A stretch of 46,022 nt of DNA, taken from contig NZ_BBBI01000017.1 of the NCBI RefSeq assembly GCF_001315985.1, forward strand, positions 1 to 46,022, read 5' to 3'. Numbering within the stretch: the first letter of the stretch is position 1; every line of letters starts with the position of its first letter. The stretch comes from Vulcanisaeta distributa JCM 11216. GTDB taxonomy: Archaea > Thermoproteota > Thermoprotei > Thermoproteales > Thermocladiaceae. The notes under the pieces are model-generated. The model was not told where the DNA came from. It did no database searches and saw only the letters and a list, made by a program, of their open reading frames with translations. Positions 28,984 through 40,183 of the stretch are shown here, piece after piece. The position numbers were made by a program, and so were the translations under genes.

Positions 28984-31297
28984 GTGAAACAGAACGTACT
29001 AACGAGTATACTTTATACTTTAATGGATATTATCACGACTACGGTGTTGTACCTAGTCTTCCCAATAATATCGCCTTACATATTTATGGTATTATTAATC
29101 CTGGTAGCTGCGTTATCGGCTTTTAAGAGGTATGGTGTGGTGACGGCTATTATAATAACGTATGTAATATTGGCATTTATAACCACCTTAGGTCGTTCGT
29201 TATTACTATTAATACCATTACTACTGCTTACCTACTTAATAACTGAGGCCGGCATCATTAATGACATAGCCGTAATATCATGGACCCTACTCTTCACGCC
29301 ATTTTACTGGTTATCAATACCTCTTTCAATAGCACCCTCAGTAAAGGGATACGGCATTAGGTCCATTATTATTTTTTCACTATTATCATTACTATACGTA
29401 ATTGGCGCCGCGTATCAAGGCATTTTATGGCCCCCCCATAACAATGTTTCATGTAACGAATTTAAGCCTTGTCCAAGGTATTGAACAACTTATGTCCGTA
29501 TCTCCAGGGGGACTTGTCTGCCGTGTTTAAGGAATTAAGTGATGCAGTGCTTTACCTGGTATTCGTAATAATAATTGCGGTACCTACCTTAATAGGTAAA
29601 TACTTACCAAGATTAAGCATGAATTGGTCAATGAGCACGGAGGTGCACCAAGCTATTATGAATATATTACCACAGTTAATAACAGCATCTCTACTCTACA
29701 TACCATTAATTGACGGTACATGGAATTACACCATAACACCCTTAATCATTGTTGGTTCACTTATTATTGGACTTGGAACCTACGTGCTTGATATCGCCCA
29801 AATAAGGCTTGGCGCTGGATCCCAGGCTATACCACGTGCAAATAAGAAACCACCGATGATAATACCAGTGACTGATGCATCGATGATTATTGAGTATAGT
29901 TATTGGGCAAAGAAACTGCCTAAGGACGACATCGACCTCGTTAACACGGTGGCGAATACCCTAACCAAGACCGGGATAGTTGCATTAAATGCATCGTTAC
30001 CTCAGGATAAGATAGAGATAATCGCCAAGGTACTGTTTGGAGTAATTAGGGCTAAGGGCTTCATAATTAAGGGTGATTTTAACGAATTATCTGATGATAT
30101 TAACTGGTTCACTAGGACCAATGAGAGATCATTACTTGTATTGATCCCCCCCAATGAGGTAAGTAAGGACCTAGTAACTAAGTTAATTGAGCATAATAAG
30201 CACACTAAGCTATACGCATTGATAATAAATGGCAATAGTAATGCCCTAAATAGATTGAGGAAGTACGGTATTGAGGTCGTAAACTACAGCGTGCCTCAGG
30301 GCGTTGAGTCAAGGCAGATACAGACTAAGTTCATTGAAGAGGGTAAAACTGAGCAAAGTAGCACTGCTAGGCCTATTAACGTAAGTACCCCAGTAATAAT
30401 GTAGGCAGGGATAGTCAAGTAATTAGCCAATCAATTGTGGGTACCGAAAGCGGTACAAAATTAGCCAAGGTAGACGGTGAATTAGGTACGGGTAAAGGTA
30501 CTGGGGTGACAGCCAATCTCTTACAGCCGAAGGAGGTCATCGCCAGGGAGGAGAAGCCTGTCGAGCCACCTAAGCCGCAGGTGCCTACGGAAAAGAAGGA
30601 AGCAGTGAAGGAAAAACCCAAGGCAAAGGGTAAGGGCGTTAGCGGCAATGTGGTTATTACGTTGGATCCCGTAGACTTAATAGACATGAATGTAAAATCC
30701 AAACTAATTGATTATATTGATTCCTCTATTAGACTGAGAGATATGATGAGTAACCTCGGGCTTAGGTACATAACATCAATACTAATAATAGGCCCGCCTA
30801 GGTCGGGAAAGACCGCGTTGATAAATCATGTAGCCAAGCACCTAGGTGTGCAAATAATTAATTATAAAGACCCAAGTATCTCCATTACTGATAATGCGGT
30901 GATTCATGTACCAAACCTTGAAAAGGCCATTAATGAGGATTTAAACCATATAACAAGGCTCCTGAATATAGCAAAGGCCAAGCACTTAGTTATTGTATTT
31001 GAGAGTAGTAACCCATGGGCCTTAGATCCTAACTTCATTAAGAAGAGTATCGACGCTGTAATACCCGTGTTACCAGCACCTGACGGCTACATTAATGAGA
31101 TTATTCAAAACAAGCTTAAGGTTAGTAATAATAGAGACCAGGAAATAATTAGAGGCATAATTAAAACATGCCCTGCTGTTGAGGCAATAGAGAAAATAAG
31201 GCTTTACATATCCTCTGGGGGGGATAGTGCGAGCATAATTTGTGAGGACATTTTTAGGAAGTACCAGGACTTTACTCAGTCATTAGTGTTTAAATAA
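28984..31297 (+). CDS. Membrane-anchored P-loop NTPase, unknown function (frame broken three times)
   Basis: Read as one protein of about 770 residues. Residues 1-165 are a multi-helix membrane domain and a second cluster of helices follows after [13 protein letters not shown]. Then comes a soluble domain (residues about 290-465) ending in [15 protein letters not shown] linkers and a Lys/Pro/Glu-rich spacer, and finally a Walker A motif [17 protein letters not shown] with KHLVIVFES as possible Walker B. The frame changes at C7 near 29430 (ILWPITMFH or ILWPPITMFH), G5 near 29507 (SPGDLSAVF) and C4 near 30390 ([14 protein letters not shown]), each repaired by one base. Alternatively these are three genes: 28984-29484, 29469-30404, 30437-31297. 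Not recognised as any named family. Confidence 0.6.
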
Positions 31298-31322
31298 TTG
31301 TATTTATCGGCATTATCACATA

Positions 31323-32259
31323 ATGAGAATTAGGATTGCAACGAGGGGCAGTAGATTATCGCTAATACAGACGGAGATCGTGATGAATATGATAAGAAGA
31401 GTTGAGCCTGAGGTACAGTTTGACATAATTGTTGTGAGGACGACAGGTGATGTTATTCAGGATAAACCACTATACGCCATTGGCGTAAAGGGGGGTTTTT
31501 GAGAAGGAGGTTAACCTGGCGTTACTGAGGAATGAGGCTGACATAGCCGTACACAGTCTCAAGGACCTACCCAGTGAGATTAGCCCAGGTCTTATAGTTG
31601 CGGGTTTCTCACCTAGGGACCCGCCATATGACGTATTGGTTGTCAAAGGTGATTACCCAAGCGATCTGACGGCATTGCCTAGTGGGGGGGCTAGGGTGGG
31701 CACGTCAAGTGTTAGGCGCAGGGCATTTCTTCTTAACGTTAGAAGGGACTTATCAATAAGTGTGATTAGGGGTAATGTCGATACGCGAATTAATAAGTTA
31801 ATCAGGGGGTGATTATGACGCTATTGTGATTGCGGAGGCTGGACTTACGAGGTTAATGAATAACATAGACCAACTTAACATTAAGTACACCCGCATATCC
31901 CTTGACCTATTACCTCCAGCGCCTGGACAGGGCATAATAGCGGTAGTCGCCCGTGAAAAGGACACGGACTTAATAGATCTCTTGAATAGGGCTAGTGATC
32001 CTAAGGCCAGGTTGAGGCGTTGGCTGAGAGGGCGTTCCTAAGGGCTATTGGTGGGGGCTGCCACGTACCTGTTGGCGGCATAGCGATTTATGAGAGGGAT
32101 AGTATGGAGTTCATTGCCGGTATGGCTGATTTGAATGGGGGGGAGAGGAAGATTATTGTTAAGTTAAGTGGTTCATCAGCGAACCCTGAGGAACTCGGGA
32201 TAAATGCAGCGCGTGAGCTACTGAGGCGGTGGAGTGGAAGTGAGGCCGTTGGATCCTAA
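31323..32259 (+). CDS. hemC: Hydroxymethylbilane synthase (porphobilinogen deaminase; frame broken)
   Basis: Polymerises four porphobilinogens for tetrapyrrole synthesis. Family motifs in order: [78 protein letters not shown] and [11 protein letters not shown], whose Cys carries the dipyrromethane cofactor. The frame breaks at GGGGGG near 31493 (five gives [10 protein letters not shown]), GGGGG near 31804 (four gives LIRGDYD) and near 32013 (GG for GGG, giving [10 protein letters not shown]). The G7 at 31683 adds a Gly, [11 protein letters not shown], where HemC has one. ATG 31323 starts directly on IRIATRGS. Other haem genes are not nearby. Confidence 0.88.
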
Positions 32260-32603
32260 TGGCGAGGAACCTGGGTTTCACTGGATTTCCGGTGAGTTAA
32301 TATAACCTATCAAGGCGATTTTGAGGAAGGGAATTCACGTATCTTAAGGGTCACTTTACCCTAGTTAGCGCAGTCAATTTAACCTGGGTACTAGGTACGT
32401 GACTGATGAGACCAAGGGACTAATGAGGGAGACAACTGGGTAAATTAAGTATGGCGCATTCGTTAGTAAGTGGGCCCTGGAGGGTCGCTTGATTACCTGG
32501 CCTTTAATAGGCCTTGAAATGAGGTCATGAGGAGTAGGGTTTAGCAGGATGGGGGGGACAGGCCCTGTAGGGCCTTGGGTGGGCGTAGGCTGGTGGTGCA
32601 TCA
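32260..32603 (+). pseudogene. Decayed PaREP2-like fragment
   Basis: A 344-base stretch without an intact gene. Short open pieces in different frames of the plus strand line up end to end: INITYQGDFEEG, RILRVTLP, AVNLTWVLGT, RYVTDETKGLMRETTG, YGAFVSKWALEGRLITWPLIGLE and GPVGPWVGVGW. Such wording is typical of a protein and looks like the PaREP2 families of Pyrobaculum, members of which are often frameshifted. It has several stops as well as shifts, so it seems a true remnant. It abuts hemC and the prenol kinase gene. Identification is by resemblance only. Confidence 0.35.
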
Positions 32604-33338
32604 TTAAGCGATTATAGGTAACCTAAGAGCCATGGCCATTAAAGACGTGGTTACAGGTATTGCAAGGTTATCCTCCATCCCATAAGCCTCCGCCAATGCG
32701 GCGACCACGGTTATTGCTAGGGAGTTGATCAATTGATTCGTGAATAGGAATAGCACTATGGCTAGTGATGCCATGCCCACCAATGCGCCTTCCATGGTGG
32801 CATTACTGAAGGGTAGCTTAACCCTGCCAAGGAGTATGCCGCCTATTGCGCTCATTGTGTCGTATACTATAACTGATATTATTCCGTAAATAACGTAATT
32901 ACCAGTCAATAATTGACTAATCAATACCCCCCCAATGGCGCCCATTAAAATGCCCAGGTAACCACCTCTCCTTTCGTAATCCCTCTCAACGCTCTCAAGT
33001 AATTCCTTTACGGTCTTCTCAAGCCTCATTAGTCCATCATCCAAGGTATCTATTGGTATTGCGGAGCCTATTGGCGATTTAATGACTTGCTGCAGTATTG
33101 ATCTTCTAGCGCTTGTTAGTGCATCTAATAGGACCACCGTGATTATCGGCCTCTTAACCTGGATAACGTATATCACGGAAACGCCTAGGACAATCAACGT
33201 GAAGTACAGGGTAGTTGATATACCATAGGCCTCCAGATTAACTATGAATGGTATGATTAGGAATACGGATAACGTGACATGAATCAACTTCCTAAGTGCC
33301 ATCGCCTTCAGTTGTTCTATCCTGCTCAAGGTCAACAC
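32604..33338 (-). CDS. Dolichol/phytol kinase-like membrane enzyme
   Basis: A membrane protein of about 235-244 residues with six to seven hydrophobic segments. It starts LRKLIHVTLSVFLIIPF, and has YDTMSAIGGILLGRVKLPF followed by NATMEGALVGMA. These match the CTP-dependent polyprenol kinase pattern (Asp, Gly-rich, then a T-x-EG). It probably phosphorylates a prenol, feeding lipid or glycosylation carriers. The ATG at 33302 (MALRKLIHV) is a better start than 33338; it still overlaps the DUF371 stop by about 11 bases, a typical translational coupling. Confidence 0.7.
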   Translation of the reverse strand: MLTLSRIEQLKAMALRKLIHVTLSVFLIIPFIVNLEAYGISTTLYFTLIVLGVSVIYVIQVKRPIITVVLLDALTSARRSILQQVIKSPIGSAIPIDTLDDGLMRLEKTVKELLESVERDYERRGGYLGILMGAIGGVLISQLLTGNYVIYGIISVIVYDTMSAIGGILLGRVKLPFSNATMEGALVGMASLAIVLFLFTNQLINSLAITVVAALAEAYGMEDNLAIPVTTSLMAMALRLPIIA

Positions 33339-33762
33339 CTACAATATAAATTGTCAGGGGGGGACTCTCCTTCTTTAATCTATCTATGAGTCTTCTATCG
33401 AGGTCGATGGCTGCCTTATTCGCCCTAATCATAAGTGTTGCATCATCAATGTAACCACTCCTTCTAATGATTAACCTGCTGCCATTACTTAGGGTTAGCC
33501 GTGACGAGCCCATGCCAATAACGTAATCAAAGTAGTCATCAACCACGAATATTGCTATTACGATAGACCCATCCTTCCTTATGACTTCTTTGAGCTCGGG
33601 ACTTATGTCCAATAAGCCCTTATTAGCTTTAATACCGATTATGCAATCACCCCCCCTGGGTGTTAGGTAATCATCTTTAGTAACCTCTATAGTGGTTCTA
33701 TGCCTAGCCCTGACATTCACGTGGCCCCAAGCCCTTATTTCATCAACGACTATCTTAACCAC
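33292..33762 (-). CDS. DUF371 protein
   Basis: 156-residue archaeal conserved protein of unknown function. DUF371 signature: VDEIRAWGHVNVRARHRTTIEVT, then YLTPRGGDCIIGIKANK. The family has TPRGDCIIG; the additional Gly falls on a C7 at 33650. Translationally coupled to the downstream prenol kinase gene. No transmembrane part; the conserved Cys, Asp and His residues suggest an enzyme or metal-binding role, but this is inference. Confidence 0.84.
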   Translation of the reverse strand: MVKIVVDEIRAWGHVNVRARHRTTIEVTKDDYLTPRGGDCIIGIKANKGLLDISPELKEVIRKDGSIVIAIFVVDDYFDYVIGMGSSRLTLSNGSRLIIRRSGYIDDATLMIRANKAAIDLDRRLIDRLKKESPPLTIYIVGVDLEQDRTTEGDGT

Positions 33763-33802
33763 GTAAATACTATATCAATAAAGCTTAATTATCTTAATTT
33801 CT

Positions 33803-34940
33803 ATGGTATTAGCAATGGATATTGAGGAGAGATTGACATTGATAACCAGGTATCCAACGGAGGAGGTGCTCACGGTTGATGAATTAAGGCAGTACCTCGA
33901 GACCGGGGTTAAGTTGAAGCATTACATAGGCTTTGAGATAAGCGGTTACATACACATTGGCACAGGCATTGTAAGCCTATCAAAGGTTGTCGACCTGCAG
34001 AGGGCTGGTATTGAGGTTTCCATATTACTAGCCGATATTCATTCATGGCTCAATAATAAACTTGGTGGAGACCTTGAATTAATTAGGAGGGTCGCGAATA
34101 GGTACTACGTGGAGACGTTTAAGAAAGTCGTTGAGTTACTCGGCGGTGACCCTGACAATGTGAGGTTCTACATGGCAAGTGACCTGTATCATAATAATGA
34201 TGAGTACTGGTACCTAATACTCGACCTAGCCAGGATGACTAACCTAGCCGATATTAGGCATAGCCTGACAATACTAGGTAGGAAAATGGGTGAGTCAATA
34301 CCCATGTCATGGCTCGTTTACCCATTGCTTCAGGTGGCTGACGTCTTCGTGATTGGGTCCCACATTGCGCATGGCGGTATCGACCAGAGGAAGGCCTACG
34401 TGCTCGCCAGGGAGGTTGCACTGAAGGTTAGGTTTTACCCATTAACACTCAATAATGAGAAGGTGAAGCCAATAGCCCTATTCCACAGCCTAATACCTGC
34501 CCTAAACATCACAGGTAAGGAGTCCAAGGAGGAGCTGAGCGAGATGAAGATGAGTAAGTCATTACCAGACACGGCAATATTCCTACATGACAGCGCTGAG
34601 ACAATTCGCCAAAAAATACTTAAGGCTTATTGCCCACCTAAGGAGACTCAGACAAACCCAGTGATTGAGTTAGCGCACCTGTTCTCGTTCAGGGAACGTA
34701 GGGATAAGCCGTTCATTATTGAGAGGCCGCAGCAATACGGTGGCGGTAGGCTGGAGTTTTGGACATTTGACGAATTAATCAAAGCATATAGCGAGGGTAA
34801 GATACACCCACTGGACCTTAAGAATGCCGTTGCTGAAGAGGTTGTTAAATACCTTGAGCCAATAATTAAGTGGTTCCAGGAGGGGGCAGGGCGCCAAGTT
34901 GATAGAGGAGATGAGTGGTATAATAAAGGTGACTAGGTAA
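33803..34940 (+). CDS. tyrS: Tyrosyl-tRNA synthetase (C-terminus frame broken near 34885)
   Basis: Class I synthetase of the archaeal TyrRS type, about 378 residues. It has [17 protein letters not shown] (HIGH-like), LADIHSWLN, the substrate helix [17 protein letters not shown], and [12 protein letters not shown] (KMSKS). The end is interrupted at GGGGG near 34885; four G's give [21 protein letters not shown] and a stop at 34940. TrpRS was considered, but GGIDQR is the TyrRS form. ATG 33815 (MDIEERL) is an alternative start. Confidence 0.9.
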
Positions 34941-34990
34941 GGATTACCTCATAACTTCCTTAATTAACCTGTTAATCGAGTTTGGTTCGA

Positions 34991-36133
34991 TTAACGATAA
35001 TTCATTAATAACGGCGAAAACCGCCTAATAAACGACCAAGGCCTTCTCAATGCAGCTTTTAATATCGCATCAATGTGGTTATCGTAATCCTCAACATCAA
35101 CCCTCGTTCCACTCATTGATTGCAATACTTCACCTAAGCTCTTATTCATCATCATATGTAGAATATACGACGCCGAGCTTAGTGCTTTTATCCTCTCCCT
35201 GACATACCTCCTAAATACAGTATCATAAATAACCAATGAATCACTTATAGAGAGTCCCTCCCTTAAGGCATTGATCATGCTATCGGCAAGCAATCTTGCG
35301 CTTAGCATTCCCATTATTATCCCACCCCCCCAGTCATTGGCTTAACGAAGCCCCCCCAGCATCACCTATAACTGCTACATTACCCGCAACAACATGATCT
35401 GGAGATCCGCCAATCACAATCTTGCCTCCAAATGGCTTTAAGTGCTCAGCATTGATAACCTTTAGTAGCTCAGTGAATTTAGCCCATACGTTTGCTTCAT
35501 CAGCTAAACCAATCCTAAACTCGTGGGAACCCTTCGGGACAATCCAGGCGAAGTAGTGCTCAAGCAATTTCCTATCAAAAATAACCACAATCTCATCATC
35601 ACTCCTTGGCATTAACTTACTTTCTGCAAATGACTTCGTATCGGTTTGTACACCATAAACATAGTTTGGGTTCCATGGAATAACATTCCTCGTCAATGTT
35701 AGGCCGGCGCCCTCGGCAATCACGGCCAAGTTAAATGCCTCCTCCCGCGATTTAGTTCTAATAACCCCCCCATTACCTAACTCAATAACCCTTTCACCTA
35801 GCAATAACGTGGCACTACCCAGCTCATCAGCGAGGTAATGCTCAAGACCTGGTCTGTCAAGCATTGCTATGGCCCCCCCCTCCTGAAGTCGAAAGTTATG
35901 CTATTACCGCCCAAGTCCGTTATCCTTATGTATCGGTAAGTACTTACAATAGGAGGCGATATACCGAGCGTCTCCAGTGAGTTAATATTAACAAGACCTG
36001 TGCAATGGGGGGGTGGTACACCGAGCATTTTATCCTCCTCAAAAATCGTTATGTTCATAACCTTGCTCAATTCACGGGCTAGGTAAAGTCCACTGGGTCC
36101 TGCGCCAATTATTACGGCATCACTTTTGCTCAT
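34991..36133 (-). CDS. Geranylgeranyl reductase family protein (frame broken at three G/C runs)
   Basis: FAD enzyme that saturates the isoprenoid chains of archaeal lipids or similar prenyl substrates, about 370 residues. FAD motif VIIGAGPSGLYLAREL at residues 7-22; PPHCTGLV with the conserved Cys; YFAWIVPKGSHEFRIGLA; and GDAGGFVKPMTGGGI binding FAD. The three breaks are diagnostic: C8 at 35873 (six gives FRRGAIAMLDRPGLEHYL), C7 at 35351 (five gives AGGFVKP), C7 at 35325 (five gives TGGGIIMG). Other C7 runs (36007, 35764) are in frame. Start ATG 36133 is normal. Complements the prenyl synthase/IPK genes. Confidence 0.87.
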
Positions 36134-36187
36134 TTCAACTAACCTGGATGGAGAAATTAAAATTAATATTTTAGTTCCTTGATTTAA

Positions 36188-37895
36188 ATGACACTTAACT
36201 ATACCAAGGTTATTGCGGATCCAACGCTTGGTTGGATTAGGCTAACTAATGAGGAGGCTAGGTTTATTGATTCCTGCAGGTATGTGCAAAGGCTACGATA
36301 TATACATCAACTTGGCTTAACGTTCATGGTTTACCCATCAGCGCACCATAGCAGATTTGAGCATTCACTAGGTACGCTTCAAATAGTGACTTTAATGCTC
36401 GAGAAAATGCTAAGGTCTAGCGATGTTAAGGAACTGCTAATTAGCCTTGGTAAGTCTATGGGCCTTGACACCGAGGATGATTTGATAATGCACATGAGAA
36501 TAGCCGCACTACTGCATGACCTAGGTCATTTACCCTTTTCCCACGTATTTGAGGGCGTTCTTGGTCAGGGTATTGACCCATTGATAAGGAATTGTAGCAG
36601 TAGTATCAACGAGGAAATGCTGGGTAAGGTCTTTAAGGGGCCCTTTAAGGAGCATGAGTTAATAACCTACTTCATACTCACGAATAATGATGAGTTTAAG
36701 CATGTACTTAAGGAGACGATGCCGAACATTGACTTGCGTATAATAAAGGCGTTATTACATGGTGACATAATAGGTAAGATCGCGGATGTATTACCGCAAT
36801 ACGTAGAAGTTATTGGTTACGAAGATGATGCGTTCCTTAGGTCTCTTAGCGATGAATCAAGACCACTCAATATTCTGAGAGGTTTAATAACGGGAGATCT
36901 TGATGCTGACAGGATCGAGTATGTACTTAGGGACTCCTACCTAACGGGGGGCTAGTATTGGCTCCATAATCAGTATTAGTGATGTTGAAAGGATTCTTGA
37001 TAACATGAAAGTTGTTAAGAGCGGTAGGGATTATTTACTGGCTTTTGACGAGAAGGCCAGGGCCAACCTGGAGGGCTTCATAATTACACGCTTCAACATT
37101 TACAAGTTGGTATACCTGCATCATAAGGTTGTTTTATTTAATACATTGGCCAGGAACTTATTGAATGAATTATTAAGGCATTACGACGAGCTCAATGATG
37201 ATATTAGGAATTACCTATGCCAGCTATACCGTTTCTCAATCGGCTACTTAAAGGGTTATGACATCATGTACGTGATAGATGACTACTTATTATCTATTCT
37301 AATGAGAAATAGACAGTACCTCATTAGTAAGATACGTGGTATATCCAAGTACTTAGACCCATTGATAACGAGAAGTACGACATTTAAGGCGCTATGGAAA
37401 AGGGACTTCGACTTCATAAATATCATTAATAAGCAGGGTATTGAACTTGCATTAATAAATGACATATTCCCATACCTACTAAGTAAGGTTGAGATTAAGG
37501 ATAAAGTACTCCAGGTATTCTATGAGGAATTAAGGAGAGACATTAATGAATCACCACTTGAATGCTTGGTAAACTTAACTGATGGTGATCTTGAGTCCTT
37601 GGTAATAATAGGATTTAGGACATTTGAACCTGAGGCAAGGCTTAACATAATTCATGGAAACACCTTGGTCAGTATTAATGATATATCCCCCCCATTAGCC
37701 GCATCCGTGACGGATGCTTGGAAAAGATCGCCGCACGTATTCGTATTTGTAGATACTGAAAGGCTGAGCAGCGCTTGTCAAGGTATTGACATAAGTATAG
37801 TCCTAAATCACCTTAGGGTTTTGGTTATAAAGGCTATGCATGATGCGTTAAGGAGTTTCGGTAACATTATTAGTAAGTATTTCAATAGCCCGTAG
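36188..37895 (+). CDS. HD-domain phosphohydrolase, dGTPase/SAMHD1-like (frame broken near 36945)
   Basis: About 568 residues. HD metal ligands: HSRFEHSLGT, AALLHDLGHLPFSHVFE and later DLDADRIEYVLRDS. The rest is helical. Such proteins hydrolyse dNTPs or related nucleotides; the substrate is unknown. The frame stops at 36955, caused by six G's; five G's restore YLTGASIGSIISISDVERIL and the continuation to 37895. C7 at 37686 is in frame. The end overlaps a small opposing gene by 48 bases. Confidence 0.83.
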
Positions 37896-38123
37896 GTAAT
37901 GAAGGCCCTCACTACTTAACGATACCCTACCATTACTGATCTTTATAACATCGAGCAGGTAAATCACATCATCGAGATTTATTGAGTGACCCATATTGTT
38001 TAGGTGTTGAGTTATTTTGGATATAAACTCAGGGAATTCATTAATGCTTATATCACCTAGTTTATGAAGCTCCTTAATAACCATTAACTTAAGAATTAAT
38101 GGGTTTGGAATCTCTCGAGTCAT
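37848..38123 (-). CDS. Small hypothetical protein, possible HTH
   Basis: About 91 residues from ATG 38123 (the frame opens at 38150). Helical, with the pattern ILKLMVIKELHKLGDISINEFPEFI and VSLSSEGLHYLRAIEIL, like a winged helix ending in a short wing. No recognised family. The end overlaps the HD gene by 48 bases on the opposite strand, which lowers confidence, but codon usage looks coding. Confidence 0.5.
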   Translation of the reverse strand: MTREIPNPLILKLMVIKELHKLGDISINEFPEFISKITQHLNNMGHSINLDDVIYLLDVIKISNGRVSLSSEGLHYLRAIEILTNNVTETP

Positions 38124-38234
38124 CATCAATATCAATGAATGATAACCCACTTATTAAGCTAATGATTAAAACATTACTTCTGTGCAGACCAAAACTTTTG
38201 ATTTGCAACTAGAATAAATCCACAGGATACTTAC

Positions 38235-39326
38235 TTATGGGCCTTGAGCTACTTCGGTAATTAATATCGTGTCCTCGATCCTGACACCGCCAATACCCTT
38301 GATATATACCCCCCCTGGCTCGACGGTTATTACTTCGTAAGGTTTCAGTTCTTCATCGTTGGAAGGACCTATGGCTGGTCTCTCGTGAACCTCAATACCA
38401 ACGCCATGGCCAGTGCTATGTATGTAGTATGAGTCAAAGCCGTACTCCGAAAGAACACTTCTCGCAATTAAATCTATCTCCTTAGCCTTAATGCCAGGTC
38501 TAACGGAGCTAGAGGCCTTCCTAAAAGCCTCAAGCACGGCTACGGCCATATCCTTTAATTTGTCGTTTACCGGCCCCCCCACCGCAACCGTTCTAGTCAT
38601 ATCTGTGCAATAAAGGTGATATCGAGCACCTACGTCTATAGTCACTAATTCACCCCCCTCCTTATCACCCTATCAGTAAATGCATGATGCGGATACGCAC
38701 CATTTGGTCCGGAGGCAACAATAGGCCTAAACGCCACGTCTTCAGCGCCCCCCCTGCTTATCATTCCCTGGTACAGCATTGCAGCCACGTCCCTCTCCCT
38801 TCTACCTCCAGTCCATTCTTCAGTACATTATCGAGAGCTTCCTCGGTTATTCGTGTAGCCTCCTCAATAAACCTAATCTCATAGTCATCCTTAACCTCCC
38901 TTATCCTTAATATGTAATCGTTGATACTCACAATCTTAACGCCAATGGAATTAAGTTCCTTAGCCACTGGTGAGTCTGGGTTATCGATACCAACAATATT
39001 GTTGGGTTTAAGACCAACCTCCTTAAGCAGATAATCACCAAGGCCCTTAGACACAAATAATCTCTCACCTTGTATTCTTTGCGGTATCTCAATGGTTGAG
39101 TAGCCAATGAGTGTTACCTCCCCATTAACTAGCTCCTGAACTCTCTGAAAATCAAGTCTTGGAACTATTAATGTCGCGTCCATTGACCTATTGATAATAA
39201 ACATTAGCCGCTGTCAATACCTGTAAAGTACTGAAGGTTTGGGTCATTCACAATAATAATTAAATCGAGACTCAACTCATCAAATAGACCTAGCACTTTC
39301 TTTACACGATCCTTGATTAAACCCAC
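38235..39326 (-). CDS. M24 metallopeptidase, Xaa-Pro aminopeptidase type (frame broken)
   Basis: Dinuclear metalloprotease, about 360 residues. N-terminal creatinase-like domain: LDLIIIVNDPNLQYFTGIDS to FIEEATRITEEAL. Metal ligands: TIDVGARYHLYCTDMTRT (Asp, Asp), STGHGVGIEVHE (His), VITVEPGGVY (Glu) and GVRIEDTIL (Glu). Three breaks: near 39203 (one C missing, IDSGLMFI), near 38804 (one G missing, LEVGRERDVAAML) and near 38653 (C6, four restores RRGELVTID). GTG 39326 gives a complete N-terminal domain and follows a TATA-like TTTAAAAAT at about 25 bases, hence leaderless. Confidence 0.84.
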
Positions 39327-39379
39327 GATATTGATGAAAGCTAATACATTTTTAAATTACTTCTCTTTATTCAATATTA

Positions 39380-40095
39380 ATGATTAGCTGGAGCGCGGAG
39401 TCTGAGGATGTGTTGATGACTACGTATGTGAATAGGTACTCAGTATTTGGGAAGACCATTGAGACGAGGGTCGTGTACGACAAGGCCATTAATAAGTACA
39501 AGTTGAGGTTCATATCAATAAAGCCTATGAATGAGATTGAGGTATCCCTACTCACGATATTAACGCCTCATTTTAAGTTTACCATAGATTACGTCCAGGA
39601 TAATAACATCGTAATGCTATACCCAAGCCCAGAGGCTGAGTTATATGATGATCTACACGCTGTGAGTACCTACGTTGACTCACTGGTTACACTGCTAATC
39701 GAATTATTGAGTTACTCCAATAACCCCCCCTTATTAAGGTCTGAAATAAACTATGAATTGGTATCAAGGAATTGGATACTTGATTTAAGCGAGGAATCAG
39801 CAAGTATGTTTAAGGTTTATGACACTAAGGTCGGCATTATTAGGGTGACTGTGGAGCTTGAGCACCGTCAGCTCGAGTTAGGTAGAGTGAAGGTTGATGT
39901 ATTAATTAGGGCGATAACGACATTAAAGTGCATAGTTGATTCCCTAGTCAATAAGGGGGGTTTAATGCCCAAATAGTTTATGAGGACCTTGGCGTAGCCC
40001 ACTTGATCGGTGAATTTCCAAGCCTTGGAATACTAACCCTAATAGCCTCAAAAATAGATGAAATGATAAATGACGTAGAAAAATCCTGTTCTTAG
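39380..40095 (+). CDS. Hypothetical protein (frame broken near 39955)
   Basis: About 238 residues, soluble. It resembles a mixed alpha/beta protein: strands MTTYVNRYSVFG, TRVVYDKAINKYKLRFISI, then FKFTIDYVQDNNIVMLYP and helices near LVTLLIELLSY. At six G's near 39955 the frame goes to a stop; four G's restore VNKGFNAQIVYEDLGVAHLIGEFP and the stop at 40095. C7 at 39724 (NNPPLL) is in frame. Not recognised. Start ATG 39380 is about 27 bases after TTTTTAAAT, leaderless. Confidence 0.66.
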
Positions 40096-40183
40096 GATTG
40101 CTTAGATATGACTTACCGTCTGTATGTTTTATTCAAGGAACTAGTTTAATTTATAAATAAGCACGTTGTCTTTAGTGACTTGT

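Noticed and set aside
32374..32604. Minus-strand reading frame of 76 codons after the prenol kinase
   Set aside because: Proline-rich nonsense product overlapping its upstream stop; the plus strand gives more protein-like pieces, so this is a shadow.
34000..34940. Tryptophanyl-tRNA synthetase
   Set aside because: The [14 protein letters not shown] helix and the overall length fit TyrRS instead.
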